Assembly: GCA_017302455.1 (NCBI GenBank)
Contig: JAFLDO010000005.1
Location: 1 to 64,000, forward strand
Reading direction: 5' to 3'
Source: Accumulibacter sp.
GTDB taxonomy: Bacteria; Pseudomonadota; Gammaproteobacteria; Burkholderiales; Rhodocyclaceae
DNA: 64,000 nt
Shown: positions 8,047-18,627 of the stretch, piece after piece
How the letters are laid out: every line of letters begins with the position of its first letter
Numbering within the stretch: position 1 is the stretch's first letter
The notes under the pieces: model-generated
Database searches by the model: none
Told to the model about the DNA's origin: nothing
Seen by the model: only the letters and a program-made list of their open reading frames with translations
Made by a program: the position numbers and the translations under genes

Positions 8047-9948
8047 TCAGTCGTCCTTGCCGCCGAGGTCGCTTTCGCTCCAGCGGCGCGCTTCGAAGGC
8101 ATTGCGCCGCCAACGCGAGATCAGCGGAAAAATCGCCAGGAAGATCAGCAGCAGGACGAAGTTGGACCAGACGGTCGGATTGCGGACGACTTCCAGCGTG
8201 TCGACCACCGCCGCCGCGTCGTCGGTGCCGAGTTCGTACTCGAGCACGAGGTAGTAAGTCCCCGCGGGTACGGCCTTGAAGACCATTTCCTCGGACGGCG
8301 ACCCCTCGGACCAGCTCTCGCCATCGTCTACGCCCTTGTAGTGGCTGACTTCCTGTTCGCCCTGGTAGGACTCGCCGGTGTTCTTTTCGACCAGCGTCGT
8401 GCTCAGCGACAGCCAGTTGTTGGTGACGTCGGTGGCGTGCCGCACCAGCAGGGCGCGCGCACGGCTCTTGAGGACAAACTCCTGACTGGTCAACGTCGCC
8501 TCTTCGTTTTGCGGCGAGAGCACCAGCTGTTGTTTCAGAACGAGCTGCGAAGCGAACAGAAATGTGAAAGCCAGTTGCACGGCAGTTGCCGCCAGGGCGA
8601 GCTTCCAGAACAGGCTGCAGGTAGTGCGGTGGGTCTCCGCCAGCGGGTTGGGCTGGTTGGCATAGACGCCGCTGCGCGGCAGCGGTGTCTTCATCCGGAA
8701 AGCGGCGCAGAGATCGGCCGCTTCGAGGTACTCGGCCTGCGACCAGCTTGCTTCTTTCGCCGTCACCTCGCGCGACAGCATCAGCGGTGGGCAGACGTAG
8801 TCGTCGACCGCGCAGGTTTCGCCGACGGTAACCCGCCAGTAGAACTCGCCGACGACGTAGGTCACCTGTGCCTTGCCGCGATTGAAAAGCTTGAACTCCT
8901 TGCCGTCAAGCTTGAACTTGGGCTGCTTACGGCTGACCGACGGCGGCTTGGCGAGCGTGCGCGCGAAATTCCAGTGGCCCTGATATTCGATCAGCCAGGC
9001 AAACCCGTCCGTCGCGTTGAACAGCAGGTACTCCGACCACGGGTACTCGGTGCCCTCCGAGGTCGTGCTGCGGCGCATGAAACCGATCACTTCCCAGTCG
9101 ACGCCGTGCAGGCTGCCGCGGCTGCCCAGCGGTAGCCAGGGAACCTCGCGCAGCGCCTGCGCCGCGCGCGCGAGCAAGCGGACGTTCTCGTTGTCGATGC
9201 CGATGATCGAGCCGCAGGCGTCGCAGGCAACGCTTTCGATCGCCGGCGAGTGAATCTGCAGCGGCGCGGCACAGTGCGGACAGTTGAAGGCGCGCGCGCC
9301 GACCTGCGGCGCGCCGCCGGCGGATGGTTCGGATGCTTCTCTGAGGTTGACGAGCTTGAGATCGACAAAGGTCGTGCTCTGTCCGACGAAGACCAACGGT
9401 GGTGTCTCGCTGTAGTCGATGGTCAGGAAACGATCGTTGCTGCGCAGGTCGGCGGTGTTCACGTCGTAACCGGCGGCGACGCGGAACGGTAGCTCGCCCT
9501 GTCCGGAGATGCAGCGGGCGGTCTCGAGGTCGGTGACCGTAAACTGGCGTCCATCGAGGGTAACCGCCATCTCGGGGACGAGCACGGTGAAAGCCGGAAT
9601 CGGTTCGCGCACGCTCACCTGCGCGCTGACGATGTATTCGCCGGCGGCTTCGGCAAGCCAGGCGCTACGGCCGTCGTCGAACAGGATGTGCCACTCGTTC
9701 CAGAGTCCGGCTTCGTACTTCAGCTGGATGCGGCCGACGACCAGGAAGTGACGGCTGCGGAAAGTCCCCTCGCTGCCAATCTGGATGCGCGACGTGTCGT
9801 CGAGCAGATCCGCCATCCGCCCGAGATTCTGCAGGTCTTCGCCAGTGCGCAGCAGGGTGCTGCGGCAGAACTCGCAGACGGCGTAAATCGACGCGGCTGA
9901 GTGGAAGAGAACCGGCGCACCGCAGGAGGGGCAGATGGCTCGTTTCAC
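8047..9948 (-). CDS. DUF4178 protein with two zinc ribbons and C-terminal membrane segments
   Basis: 633 aa, GTG start. A zinc ribbon (C6/C9, C25/C28) precedes a DUF4178 unit (about 55-200). A second ribbon (C222/C225, C241/C244) precedes a second DUF4178-like unit (about 262-400), so the N-terminal two thirds is a duplication. Hydrophobic segments at about 448-475 and 603-622 indicate membrane anchoring, with a soluble domain between them. The family has no proven biochemical role. It is repeatedly found beside SPFH and DUF350 membrane proteins, as here, which suggests a membrane-associated stress or envelope function. Both ribbons keep all four cysteines. Confidence 0.85.
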   Translation of the reverse strand: MKRAICPSCGAPVLFHSAASIYAVCEFCRSTLLRTGEDLQNLGRMADLLDDTSRIQIGSEGTFRSRHFLVVGRIQLKYEAGLWNEWHILFDDGRSAWLAEAAGEYIVSAQVSVREPIPAFTVLVPEMAVTLDGRQFTVTDLETARCISGQGELPFRVAAGYDVNTADLRSNDRFLTIDYSETPPLVFVGQSTTFVDLKLVNLREASEPSAGGAPQVGARAFNCPHCAAPLQIHSPAIESVACDACGSIIGIDNENVRLLARAAQALREVPWLPLGSRGSLHGVDWEVIGFMRRSTTSEGTEYPWSEYLLFNATDGFAWLIEYQGHWNFARTLAKPPSVSRKQPKFKLDGKEFKLFNRGKAQVTYVVGEFYWRVTVGETCAVDDYVCPPLMLSREVTAKEASWSQAEYLEAADLCAAFRMKTPLPRSGVYANQPNPLAETHRTTCSLFWKLALAATAVQLAFTFLFASQLVLKQQLVLSPQNEEATLTSQEFVLKSRARALLVRHATDVTNNWLSLSTTLVEKNTGESYQGEQEVSHYKGVDDGESWSEGSPSEEMVFKAVPAGTYYLVLEYELGTDDAAAVVDTLEVVRNPTVWSNFVLLLIFLAIFPLISRWRRNAFEARRWSESDLGGKDD

Positions 9949-10016
9949 GAGAGAACTCGCGGCGGACTGGCTGACGAAAGGGGCGGCGGCGTCGCTAGGT
10001 CAGCCGGCGTGCCGGG

Positions 10017-11060
10017 TCAAACCAGCTTGCCCAGCAATTCGGCCTTCTTGACGTCGAACTCGGCCTGCGAAAGGATGCCTTTGGCGACGAGGCCATGCAG
10101 CTTCTCGAGCGTGGCGACGACCTCGTCGGCGCTGCTGGCGGCCGCCGCAGCGGTTGGGGTCGCCGGCGACATGGGCTGTTGCGGCGCGCTTCCGGCCTGG
10201 ACGGCCTGGCCCATGGCAGCGCTCATTGCCTGGCCGATGCCCAGCCCCGCGCCCAGGCCGGCGCCGATCCCGGCGATGCCGCCCTCGTTCTGCGCCGCCA
10301 GCGGAATGCTGTTGGCCACCTGGTACTGCGTGTAGCGCCCCAGGTCACCGATCATGTTCATGCCGATGCGTGAATCGAGAACCTTCTGCAGTTCCTCGGG
10401 CAGAGAGACGTTCTGCACGACGAAACTGTCGAGCGCCAGCCCGTAGCGCTCGAAGACGGGTTCGAGCTTGCCCTTCAGGGTCCGGCCGAGTTCGTCCTGG
10501 TTGGCGGCCATGTCGATGAAAGGTACCCCCGATTCCCCGAACAGGTCGGTCATCGAGCCGATCACCAGATTGCGCAACTGGCCGTCGAGATCGTCGACCA
10601 TGTACTGTTCGCGGGTTCCGGAGACCTCGGTGTGCAGCTTGCGCGGATCCGTCAGCTTGTACGAGTAGATGCCGAAGGCGCGCATCCGGACCATTCCGAA
10701 ATCCTTGTCGCGGATCGTGATCGGATTTGGCGTTCCCCACTTGCGGTCGAGTTGCAGGCGGGTCGAGAAGAAATAGACGTCCGACTTGAAGGGCGACTCG
10801 AAAAGCTTGTCCCAGTTCTTGAGATAGGTGAGCACGGGCAGCGTGCGGGTGGTCAGCTTGTACAGGCCGGGGCCGAAAACGTCGGCGATCTTGCCCTCGT
10901 TGACGAAGATGGCCATCTGCGATTCGCGCACTGTCAGCTGCGCACCATACTGAATTTCGAAGTCCTGCATCGGATAGCGCATGGCGAGCACGCCGTCGCC
11001 CTGCTCGGTCCATTGAATGACGTCGATGAACTGTTTCTTGATGAAGTCCATGAAGGCCAT
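10017..11060 (-). CDS. SPFH/band-7 domain protein with SHOCT-like tail
   Basis: 347 aa. The N-terminal 230 or so residues are an SPFH domain of the virion-core-protein-like group (TEQGDGVLAMRYP, TVRESQMAIFVNEGKIADVF, PITIRDKDFGMVRMRAFG). A glycine/alanine-rich linker (about 262-312) leads to a short SHOCT-like helical end (LEKLHGLVAKGILSQAEFD). No N-terminal membrane segment is visible, unlike flotillins. The ATG at 11060 has a good AGGAG 7 nt upstream. SPFH proteins oligomerise at membranes. Its position between DUF350 and DUF4178 points to a scaffold in that complex, which is inference from context. Confidence 0.88.
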   Translation of the reverse strand: MAFMDFIKKQFIDVIQWTEQGDGVLAMRYPMQDFEIQYGAQLTVRESQMAIFVNEGKIADVFGPGLYKLTTRTLPVLTYLKNWDKLFESPFKSDVYFFSTRLQLDRKWGTPNPITIRDKDFGMVRMRAFGIYSYKLTDPRKLHTEVSGTREQYMVDDLDGQLRNLVIGSMTDLFGESGVPFIDMAANQDELGRTLKGKLEPVFERYGLALDSFVVQNVSLPEELQKVLDSRIGMNMIGDLGRYTQYQVANSIPLAAQNEGGIAGIGAGLGAGLGIGQAMSAAMGQAVQAGSAPQQPMSPATPTAAAAASSADEVVATLEKLHGLVAKGILSQAEFDVKKAELLGKLV

Positions 11061-11130
11061 GGCTGTCTCCTGAGGTCGAGGGTGGGGGTTCAGGCGCCGG
11101 CGAGGAACGGCGAAAGCGACAAGGGAAAGG

Positions 11131-11535
11131 TCAGTAGGTCATGCAGGCGGCGTTGATCAGGCCGACACTGAGCGACAGGACAGCCAGAAAGATGGCTGGC
11201 GCCGTCTTGCCGGCGGGAATGTCCTGGTCGAGCTGCGGCAGCGCCAGCCTGGCCACCAGGTAGGCCAGAATCTGGATGACGCCGGCGATCGCTCCCCAGG
11301 ACGCCAGGTCGAGCAGCGTATCGCTGTGCGCGATGACGTTGGCCACCGGCATGGCGAAACCGAGCAGCGCGCCCGACAGGCTGACCGCTGCCGCGTTGTT
11401 GCCGCCACGAATCAGCGCCACCTCGTGATACGGGGTGACATTCAGGTAAACCAGCAGGAACAACGCGAGCAGGGCGATCGCCACCGCAAAATAGGCGAGA
11501 AAAGCGGGCAGCATGGTCAACAGGTGCGTAGGCAT
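11131..11535 (-). CDS. DUF350 family integral membrane protein
   Basis: 134 aa with four predicted membrane helices (about 5-30, 43-62, 67-90 and 107-130). It has the family look: FLVYLNVTPYHEVALIRGGN followed by AAAVSLSGALLGFAMPVANV. The start is ATG 11535 (MPTHLLTM), which has AGGAGA 6-7 nt upstream; an earlier in-frame ATG at 11565 lacks one. Known relatives include E. coli YjfL. DUF350 proteins are commonly encoded with SPFH/PspA-type and polyamine-related genes. It is the first gene of the four-gene cluster and lies 34 bp after coaX. Confidence 0.87.
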   Translation of the reverse strand: MPTHLLTMLPAFLAYFAVAIALLALFLLVYLNVTPYHEVALIRGGNNAAAVSLSGALLGFAMPVANVIAHSDTLLDLASWGAIAGVIQILAYLVARLALPQLDQDIPAGKTAPAIFLAVLSLSVGLINAACMTY

Positions 11536-11569
11536 CGGGGTTCTCCTGTCTGCAGGCGCTGGCAAGGTT

Positions 11570-12289
11570 TCACGGCGAGGCGGCGAAGCGCGCCAGCCCG
11601 TTGAGGATGAGATTGTCCACCAGTTGGCAAGGGACCTTCAAGTGCGCTGCCAGGCTCCCGGCGCCGCCGCCCGTCAACAGACAGCGAGCGTCCGGTTCGG
11701 CGGCGATGCCGGCAAACATGCGCTCGACGGCACCGAGCTGGGCTTGCAGGCAGCCGCTGAAAATGGCGTCCAGAGTGTTGCGCGGCTCGGCACGGAAGAC
11801 GCCTTCCGCGAGCGGCAACTGCGCCGTATTGTGCGCCAGCGCCGTGCGCATCAGGTCGAAACCGGGAAGGATCAGCCCGCCACGAAAAACGCCGGTGGCG
11901 TCGAGCAGGTCGATGGTCGTTGCCGTGCCGGCGCAGACCACCAGACAGGCGCCGGCGAGCATGCCGCGCGCGCCGATCAGCGCTGCCCAGCGATCGGCCC
12001 CCAGTTGCTCCGGGCGCTCGTAGGTGTTGCGAACACCGCAGGCGGCGACGCGTGCGCGCAAGAACGAAATCGTTGCATGGCGCGGTGCCAGGAGTGAGCT
12101 GATGCTTTCGGCAACCTCGGGGCCGGCGACGTTGCAGATCGCCACACGGGCATTCGCCGGCCATTCGTCAGCGGCCTCGCTCAACCACGCGACGTCCGCC
12201 GTCGCCAGCACGCCGCTGTCGAGCCATGCGTTGCCGTCGTTCACCCCCCACTTGATGCGGCTATTGCCGGCGTCGATGGCGACGATCAT
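11570..12289 (-). CDS. coaX: Type III pantothenate kinase
   Basis: 239 aa. Catalyses ATP-dependent phosphorylation of pantothenate, the first step of coenzyme A synthesis, in the cytosol. The ASKHA-fold motifs are present: N-terminal phosphate loop DAGNSRIKWG (about 6-15), GADRWAALIGAR (about 95-106), CAGTATTIDLLD (about 118-129) and LTGGGA near the end. The start MIVAIDAG at 12289 overlaps the birA stop by 4 bp (ATGA). The birA-coaX pairing is common in betaproteobacteria, and the two are clearly one operon. Confidence 0.95.
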   Translation of the reverse strand: MIVAIDAGNSRIKWGVNDGNAWLDSGVLATADVAWLSEAADEWPANARVAICNVAGPEVAESISSLLAPRHATISFLRARVAACGVRNTYERPEQLGADRWAALIGARGMLAGACLVVCAGTATTIDLLDATGVFRGGLILPGFDLMRTALAHNTAQLPLAEGVFRAEPRNTLDAIFSGCLQAQLGAVERMFAGIAAEPDARCLLTGGGAGSLAAHLKVPCQLVDNLILNGLARFAASP

Positions 12290-13092
12290 GCCGCCCTCAG
12301 CGACAGGTCGCCGGAGAGACAACGCTCAACCCCGGCCGCCGTTTTCAGGAGCAGCGCCCCGTCGGTATCGGCGCCCAGGCACTTTCCCTCGCGATCGACC
12401 AGCCCACCGTTGAGCAGACGCACGTAACGACCCTGCCAGGCATGGCGTGCCTGCCAATCGTCGCGTACCGCGGCGAACCCGCTTTCAGCAAAGCCATCGA
12501 GCACGGTCGCCAGGTCGATCAGCAATTGCGCCAGCAGCTGATGGCGGTCGGGCACCGGCGACAGCGCCTGCGCCAGGGCTGCCGGGGGATGCAGCATTTC
12601 CTCGTCACCAGTCGCCGGCAACTGCAGGTTGAGACCGATGCCGATCACCGCCAGCATGCTGCCTGGCGCCGCCTCCAGCTCGATCAGAATCCCACCGACC
12701 TTGCCGCCATCGAGCAGGATGTCGTTCGGCCACTTCAGTTCAATGCCGGCCACGCCGCTGGCCTCGAGAGCGCGCGCGACGGCTACGCCGACGGCCAGCG
12801 ACAGGCCGGCCAGTCGTGCGACGGGACACGCGAAGCGCCAGAGCAGGGAGAAGGTCAGGCTGCCCGCTGGCGAGGACAACCAGCTGCGGCCGCGCCGACC
12901 GCGTCCGGCCGTCTGCCGGTCGGCGACCAGCAGCGCTCCGCTCGGCGCGCCCTGTCGGGCACGTTCCAGCAACAGCGTGCTGGTCGACACGCACTCGGGC
13001 AGCGCTTCGACCGCGAAGCGGTCGCTCGCCGCAGCGAGCCGGAGCTTCAGTCGGGCAGGGTCGATCCGGCAGGTAACGGAGGAATCGTCCAT
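12286..13092 (-). CDS. birA: Biotin--[acetyl-CoA-carboxylase] ligase (monofunctional BirA)
   Basis: 268 aa. Activates biotin to biotinyl-5'-AMP and transfers it to the biotin carrier protein of acetyl-CoA carboxylase. The adenylate-binding loop GRGRRG is at 63-68, with KWPNDILLDGGKVGGIL and VIGIGLNL further on. It lacks the N-terminal helix-turn-helix of E. coli BirA, so it should not act as the biotin-operon repressor. It begins 38 bp after the ntrC stop and overlaps coaX. bioB and bioC are 36 kb away in this window. Confidence 0.95.
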   Translation of the reverse strand: MDDSSVTCRIDPARLKLRLAAASDRFAVEALPECVSTSTLLLERARQGAPSGALLVADRQTAGRGRRGRSWLSSPAGSLTFSLLWRFACPVARLAGLSLAVGVAVARALEASGVAGIELKWPNDILLDGGKVGGILIELEAAPGSMLAVIGIGLNLQLPATGDEEMLHPPAALAQALSPVPDRHQLLAQLLIDLATVLDGFAESGFAAVRDDWQARHAWQGRYVRLLNGGLVDREGKCLGADTDGALLLKTAAGVERCLSGDLSLRAA

Positions 13093-13130
13093 GGCTTCGT
13101 CATTCAGGTTAACGCCGCCATTATCGCCGA

Positions 13131-14561
<1,431 letters not shown>

Positions 14562-14621
14562 CGATTCCTCGGGGAGCTTGGCAAGTGTCATCGACTGCAA
14601 GCAAGAAATCGGCCAGCCATT

Positions 14622-15728
14622 TCAGGCGAGCGGTAAGCGAATCGTGAAGCAGGTGTGGCCCGGCCGGCTCTCGCAGTCGATCGTCCCCTGGTGCTGCTGA
14701 ACGAAGCTCTGTGCGAGAGTCAGACCGAGGCCACTGCCGCCTTCGCGACCGGACACCAGTGGATAGAACATACGCTCCCGGATGTCCTCGGGAATCCCCG
14801 GTCCGTCGTCGATCACCTGCACCTCGAGAGCCAGCGGGTAGCGCCGCTTGCACAGCGTCATCTGGCGGGCAACGCGTGTACGCAGCGTGATCTGTCCCTG
14901 GCCGACGACGCTGCCGTCGGGTTGCCAGCGGATCGCCTGCGCCGCGTTGCGGGCGACATTCAGAAACACCTGAATCAGTTGCTCGCGGTCACCAATCAGT
15001 TCCGGCAGGCTCGTATCGTAGTCGCGACAGACGGCGAGGATGGTTGGGAACTCGGCGGTCAGCAGGCTGCGTACGCGCTCGAGTATCTCGTGGATGTTCA
15101 CCGGACCCGGCTGCATCGGCCGATGCGGCGACAGGAGGCGGCGCATCAGATCCTGCAGACGGTCGGCTTCCTTGATGATGACCTGGGTGTACTCGCGCAG
15201 GCCGGGGTTGTTCAGTTCGTGTTCGAGCAACTGGGCGGCACCACGGATGCCACCCAGGGGGTTCTTGATTTCGTGCACCAGGTTCCGTATCAACTCGCGG
15301 TTGGCGTGTTGCTGCTCGACCAGGCGCTCCTCCCGGGTGGCCTTGAGCTGCTGGTCGATGGGCCACAGTTCGACGAGCAGCCGTGCCTGTGGGGCTTCCG
15401 CGGGATTGACCGTGCAATTCAGCTTGAGGATCTCGCCGCCGGCGACGCGTAGCTCGATACTCTGTCCGGTGTAGGCCCAGCCGTGATGCAATGCGCTGTC
15501 GAGCGCCGCCAGAAGCTTCGGCGGGCACTCGGCCACGCTGTCCAGCCGACAGCCCGCGAAGACCTTGCCGCTGATCTCGAGCAGGTTTTCGGCTGCCGCG
15601 TTCATGTAGCGAATGGCCAGCGTCTCGTCGAGCAGGAGCACCGCCGACGACAGCAGGTCAAGCCCACCAAATGGGTTAGCCGAGGGCTCAGTCACAGGCG
15701 TGTCCAGATCGCAGCGGGTGCCCGGCAT
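14622..15728 (-). CDS. ntrB: Nitrogen regulation sensor histidine kinase NtrB (GlnL)
   Basis: 368 aa, soluble. A PAS domain (about 20-125) is followed by the dimerisation/phosphorylation region with H152 in LVHEIKNPLGG and the HATPase domain (NVARNAAQAI as N box, DDGPGIP, GSGLGLTLAQ). It phosphorylates or dephosphorylates NtrC under control of PII. The ATG at 15728 overlaps the stop of the DUF4124 gene by one base (TGATG), so translation is coupled. No PII gene (glnB/glnK) is in the window. Confidence 0.95.
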   Translation of the reverse strand: MPGTRCDLDTPVTEPSANPFGGLDLLSSAVLLLDETLAIRYMNAAAENLLEISGKVFAGCRLDSVAECPPKLLAALDSALHHGWAYTGQSIELRVAGGEILKLNCTVNPAEAPQARLLVELWPIDQQLKATREERLVEQQHANRELIRNLVHEIKNPLGGIRGAAQLLEHELNNPGLREYTQVIIKEADRLQDLMRRLLSPHRPMQPGPVNIHEILERVRSLLTAEFPTILAVCRDYDTSLPELIGDREQLIQVFLNVARNAAQAIRWQPDGSVVGQGQITLRTRVARQMTLCKRRYPLALEVQVIDDGPGIPEDIRERMFYPLVSGREGGSGLGLTLAQSFVQQHQGTIDCESRPGHTCFTIRLPLA

Positions 15729-16219
15729 CAACGCAGATTGCTGATCTCCTTGCGGATGGCCTCGACGTTGCGCTGGTGCAAAGCCACCTTGTCCTTGTAC
15801 GGCTGCAGTCGTTCCTGCACCTTGCCGCCACTGATTGCTCCACCCTGCATGCGCTCGTTCGGCAAGACGGTCGCCTCCTGCTCGGCGAGTTCCTTCTTCG
15901 CCTGGTCGGCATTCGCCTGCTCGGCAGTGAGCTCGCTTTCGAGGATCCGCCGGCGGTCGGTGTCGCGCGACTTCTGCGTCTGGTCGTCCACTTTCGGAAA
16001 ACTGCCCGGTGTCGGTGTCGACGTCGATGCCTTGGGCGCCGCCTTGTTGGCAGGCGCCAGGTTGACGGGGTCGAGCATGATCTTCCGGCAGTTCTTGCTC
16101 GGTACGTTCGAATAGGTGATACGGCCATCCAGGTCGCACTTGTAGATATCCTGCGCTTGCGCCGGAACAGCCAGCAGCGACAGCAGGGCGAACGCTATAC
16201 ACAGGTCTTGCCGTTTCAT
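15728..16219 (-). CDS. DUF4124 periplasmic protein
   Basis: 163 aa. The start at MKRQDLCIAF gives a clear signal peptide with cleavage after AQA (about residue 22). A DUF4124 module follows (QDIYKCDLDGRITYSNVPSK, with a Cys pair likely forming a disulfide). The C-terminal half (about 80-163) is highly charged and helical, probably coiled coil. DUF4124 genes commonly sit just before ntrB in betaproteobacteria, and here the stop overlaps the ntrB start. The function is unknown; context alone does not prove a nitrogen role. Confidence 0.85.
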   Translation of the reverse strand: MKRQDLCIAFALLSLLAVPAQAQDIYKCDLDGRITYSNVPSKNCRKIMLDPVNLAPANKAAPKASTSTPTPGSFPKVDDQTQKSRDTDRRRILESELTAEQANADQAKKELAEQEATVLPNERMQGGAISGGKVQERLQPYKDKVALHQRNVEAIRKEISNLR

Positions 16220-16365
16220 CGTCGTCCCATTTCCTCGTGGCAATTCACCCCGGCCATGAACCGGCCGACATCATCCTGAACCTTGAAACCGTGATCAGAC
16301 CGCAGTGTATTGGATGACCGAAGTGAATACAAACGCGGGAGCGGGGCGATCGGCAGACAAAAAAA

Positions 16366-16385
16366 AGGACGGGCAAGCCCGTCCT
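16366..16385 (-). terminator. Rho-independent terminator after glnA
   Basis: A 9-bp stem (AGGACGGGC/GCCCGTCCT) with a 2-nt loop is followed on the minus strand by a run of eight or more T (16358-16366 region). It lies 18 bp beyond the glnA stop and separates glnA from the DUF4124-ntrBC operon. Confidence 0.9.
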
Positions 16386-16403
16386 CTTCGCGCCGCCGCC
16401 CGA

Positions 16404-17819
16404 TCAGCAGCTGTAGTACAGGTCAAACTCGACCGGGTGGGTGGTCATGCGGACCTTGTTGACCTCTTCCATCTTCAGCTCGATGAAGGCGTCGATCCAG
16501 TCTTCGGAGAAGACGCCACCGCGGGTCAGGAACTCGCGATCCTTGTCGAGCGCGGCGAGGGCCTCTTCGAGGCTGGCGCAGACGGTCGGGATCTTTGCAT
16601 CCTCTTCCGGCGGCAGGTCGTAGAGGTTCTTGTCGGCCGGATCGCCGGGGTGGATCTTGTTCTGGATGCCGTCGAGGCCAGCCATCAGCAGCGCCGAGAA
16701 GCACAGATAGGGGTTGGCGATCGGATCCGGGAAGCGGGTCTCGATACGCCGCGCCTTGTCGGAGGCGACATGCGGAACGCGGATCGACGCCGAGCGGTTC
16801 TTGGCCGAGTAGGCGAGCTTGACCGGCGCTTCATAGTGCGGTACGAGGCGCTTGTAGGAGTTCGTGCCAGGGTTGGTTATGGCGTTCAGGGCCTTGGCGT
16901 GCTTGATGATGCCGCCGATATAGAAGAGCGCCAGTTCGGAAAGACCGGCGTAGCCGTTACCGGCAAACAGGTTCTTGCCGTCCTTCCAGATCGACTGATG
17001 GACGTGCATTCCCGAGCCGTTGTCGCCGACGATGGGCTTCGGCATGAAGGTCGCCGTCTTGCCGTACTGGTGCGCGACGTTGTGCACGACGTACTTGAGA
17101 ATCTGCGTCCAGTCGGCACGCTTGACCAGCGTGCTGAAGACGGTTCCGATCTCGCACTGGCCAGCGGTGGCGACTTCGTGGTGGTGCACTTCGACCGGCA
17201 CGCCGACCGATTCGAGCGTCAGGACCATAGCCGAGCGGATGTCGTGCAGGCTGTCGACCGGCGGCACCGGGAAATAGCCGCCCTTGACGCCCGGCCGGTG
17301 GCCCGTGCCACCCTCGCTGTCCGACTTCTCGCCACTCGTCCAGGCAGCCTCCTGCGAGTAGATCTTCAGGTTGCAACCCGACATGTCGACACTCCACGCC
17401 ACGGAGTCGAAAATGAAGAATTCCGGTTCCGGGCCGAAGTAGGCGGTGTCGCCGATACCACAGGACTTCAGGTAGGCTTCGGCGCGGTTGGCGATCGACC
17501 GCGGATCGCGGTCGTAACCGCGACCGTCTGCCGGATCGACGACGTCACAGGTGATGACCACAGTGGTTTCGTCGAAGAAAGGATCAACGTAGGCGGTACT
17601 CGGGTCGGGCATCAACTGCATGTCGGACGCCTGGATTCCCTTCCAGCCGGCGATCGACGAGCCGTCGAAGGCGTGGCCATTCTCGAACTTGTCTTCGCCA
17701 AAAGCGCTGACCGGCACGGTGACGTGCTGCTCCTTGCCACGGGTGTCCGTGAAGCGGAAGTCGACGAACTTCGCCTCGTTTTCCTTGACCATCTTGATCA
17801 CGTCTTGCGGGCTTGCCAT
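16404..17819 (-). CDS. glnA: Glutamine synthetase, type I
   Basis: 471 aa, the usual GSI length. Condenses ammonia and glutamate to glutamine with ATP, as a cytosolic dodecamer. Visible signatures are [17 protein letters not shown], the metal-ligand region [27 protein letters not shown] and the adenylylation site Y400 in NLYDLPPEE, so GlnE control is likely. The start at MASPQDVIK (17819) has GGAG 8 nt upstream. The gene has its own sigma-54 promoter and terminator, and lies just upstream of the DUF4124-ntrBC operon on the same strand. Confidence 0.97.
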   Translation of the reverse strand: MASPQDVIKMVKENEAKFVDFRFTDTRGKEQHVTVPVSAFGEDKFENGHAFDGSSIAGWKGIQASDMQLMPDPSTAYVDPFFDETTVVITCDVVDPADGRGYDRDPRSIANRAEAYLKSCGIGDTAYFGPEPEFFIFDSVAWSVDMSGCNLKIYSQEAAWTSGEKSDSEGGTGHRPGVKGGYFPVPPVDSLHDIRSAMVLTLESVGVPVEVHHHEVATAGQCEIGTVFSTLVKRADWTQILKYVVHNVAHQYGKTATFMPKPIVGDNGSGMHVHQSIWKDGKNLFAGNGYAGLSELALFYIGGIIKHAKALNAITNPGTNSYKRLVPHYEAPVKLAYSAKNRSASIRVPHVASDKARRIETRFPDPIANPYLCFSALLMAGLDGIQNKIHPGDPADKNLYDLPPEEDAKIPTVCASLEEALAALDKDREFLTRGGVFSEDWIDAFIELKMEEVNKVRMTTHPVEFDLYYSC

Positions 17820-17886
17820 TGCAGAGTCTCCAGAACAGGTGCCGGCTCGGCCGGCGACAAATAGAAAATAGGTGCGCGGGGCAACT

Positions 17887-17903
17887 AGCAGAAAACGTGC
17901 CAA
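17887..17903 (-). promoter_or_regulatory. Sigma-54 promoter of glnA
   Basis: Read on the minus strand: TTGGCACGTTTTCTGCT, against the consensus YTGGCACGRNNNTTGCW. The -24 GG and -12 GC are present with correct spacing. Transcription would begin near 17876, giving a leader of about 57 nt. Confidence 0.82.
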
Positions 17904-18007
17904 GCCATGCCCTGCTGGGTTTTCATTGTGCCACAAGCATTCTGGACGTTCCGGCCGTCGTCGAGGTTTTTTTGATGCACTACGGCGGGGCGCTACAGGC
18001 TCTTCGC

Positions 18008-18022
18008 GCACCGTTGTGGTGC
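18008..18022. promoter_or_regulatory. Probable NtrC binding site for glnA
   Basis: GCACC-GTTGT-GGTGC is a perfect 5-bp dyad around 5 nt, matching the NtrC consensus GCACC-N5-GGTGC. It lies about 105-120 bp upstream of the glnA -24 element, a normal distance for an enhancer. Confidence 0.72.
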
Positions 18023-18123
18023 TGGCTGGTCGGGGAGCCGTTTCGCCCCGCTATGAACCAAGCAAGTGTCTTATACTCTTAATCTCGACAAGACCTCAAT
18101 CGACAGGCGATTTACCAGCCACC

Positions 18124-18573
18124 ATGGGAAAACTCACCGATCTGCTCAAGCTCGCCCAAGCCCGCGCCAGCGAACTTGCTCTGCCCTACGCGGGCGCACT
18201 GACACCGCAGGAGGCACACGAGGTCTGGCAGCTGGCACCGGGTGCCAAACTGATTGACGTGCGCACGCGAGCCGAGTGGGATTGGGTCGGACGCATTCCG
18301 GGCGCCATCGAGATCGAGTGGCTGAGCTACCCGGACAACCGGCCCAACACTCATTTTCTGGCGCAACTCAAGCAACAGGTCGATCGTGAGGCCTTGCTGA
18401 TGTTCATCTGCCGCAGCGGCATGCGCTCGCACAACGCTGCCGCCCTGGCCAGCGAAGCGGCGCATCTCGAGTGTTATAACGTGCTCGAAGGCTTCGAGGG
18501 CGACAAGGATGCGAACGGCCAGCGCGGCAAGGTTGGCGGCTGGCGGCGTGCCGGCCTGCCATGGCGCAGCTGA
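18124..18573 (+). CDS. Rhodanese-like sulfurtransferase
   Basis: 149 aa, a single rhodanese domain. The active-site Cys is C96 in the loop FICRSGMRS. Conserved IDVRTRAEWDWVGRIPGA lies at about 44-61 and YNVLEGFEGD near the end. Such single-domain proteins carry persulfide sulfur or serve as sulfur-transfer partners; the specific acceptor is unknown. The start ATG 18124 (MGKLTDLL) follows a TATACT box at 18072-18077. It is divergent from glnA, shares its upstream region, and is followed 54 bp later by nadA. Confidence 0.88.
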   Translation: MGKLTDLLKLAQARASELALPYAGALTPQEAHEVWQLAPGAKLIDVRTRAEWDWVGRIPGAIEIEWLSYPDNRPNTHFLAQLKQQVDREALLMFICRSGMRSHNAAALASEAAHLECYNVLEGFEGDKDANGQRGKVGGWRRAGLPWRS

Positions 18574-18627
18574 TCGTCCGCGCGCCGCCCACGAATTGCC
18601 TTCTGACATCGATTCGAGTACCTGTAC

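Noticed and set aside
16305-17864. 519-codon open frame on the plus strand
   Set aside because: Antisense to glnA; composition and lack of motifs mark it as a shadow.
17923-17940. TGGCACA near glnA as a second -24 element
   Set aside because: No -12 element at the correct spacing; AAAACC occupies that place.
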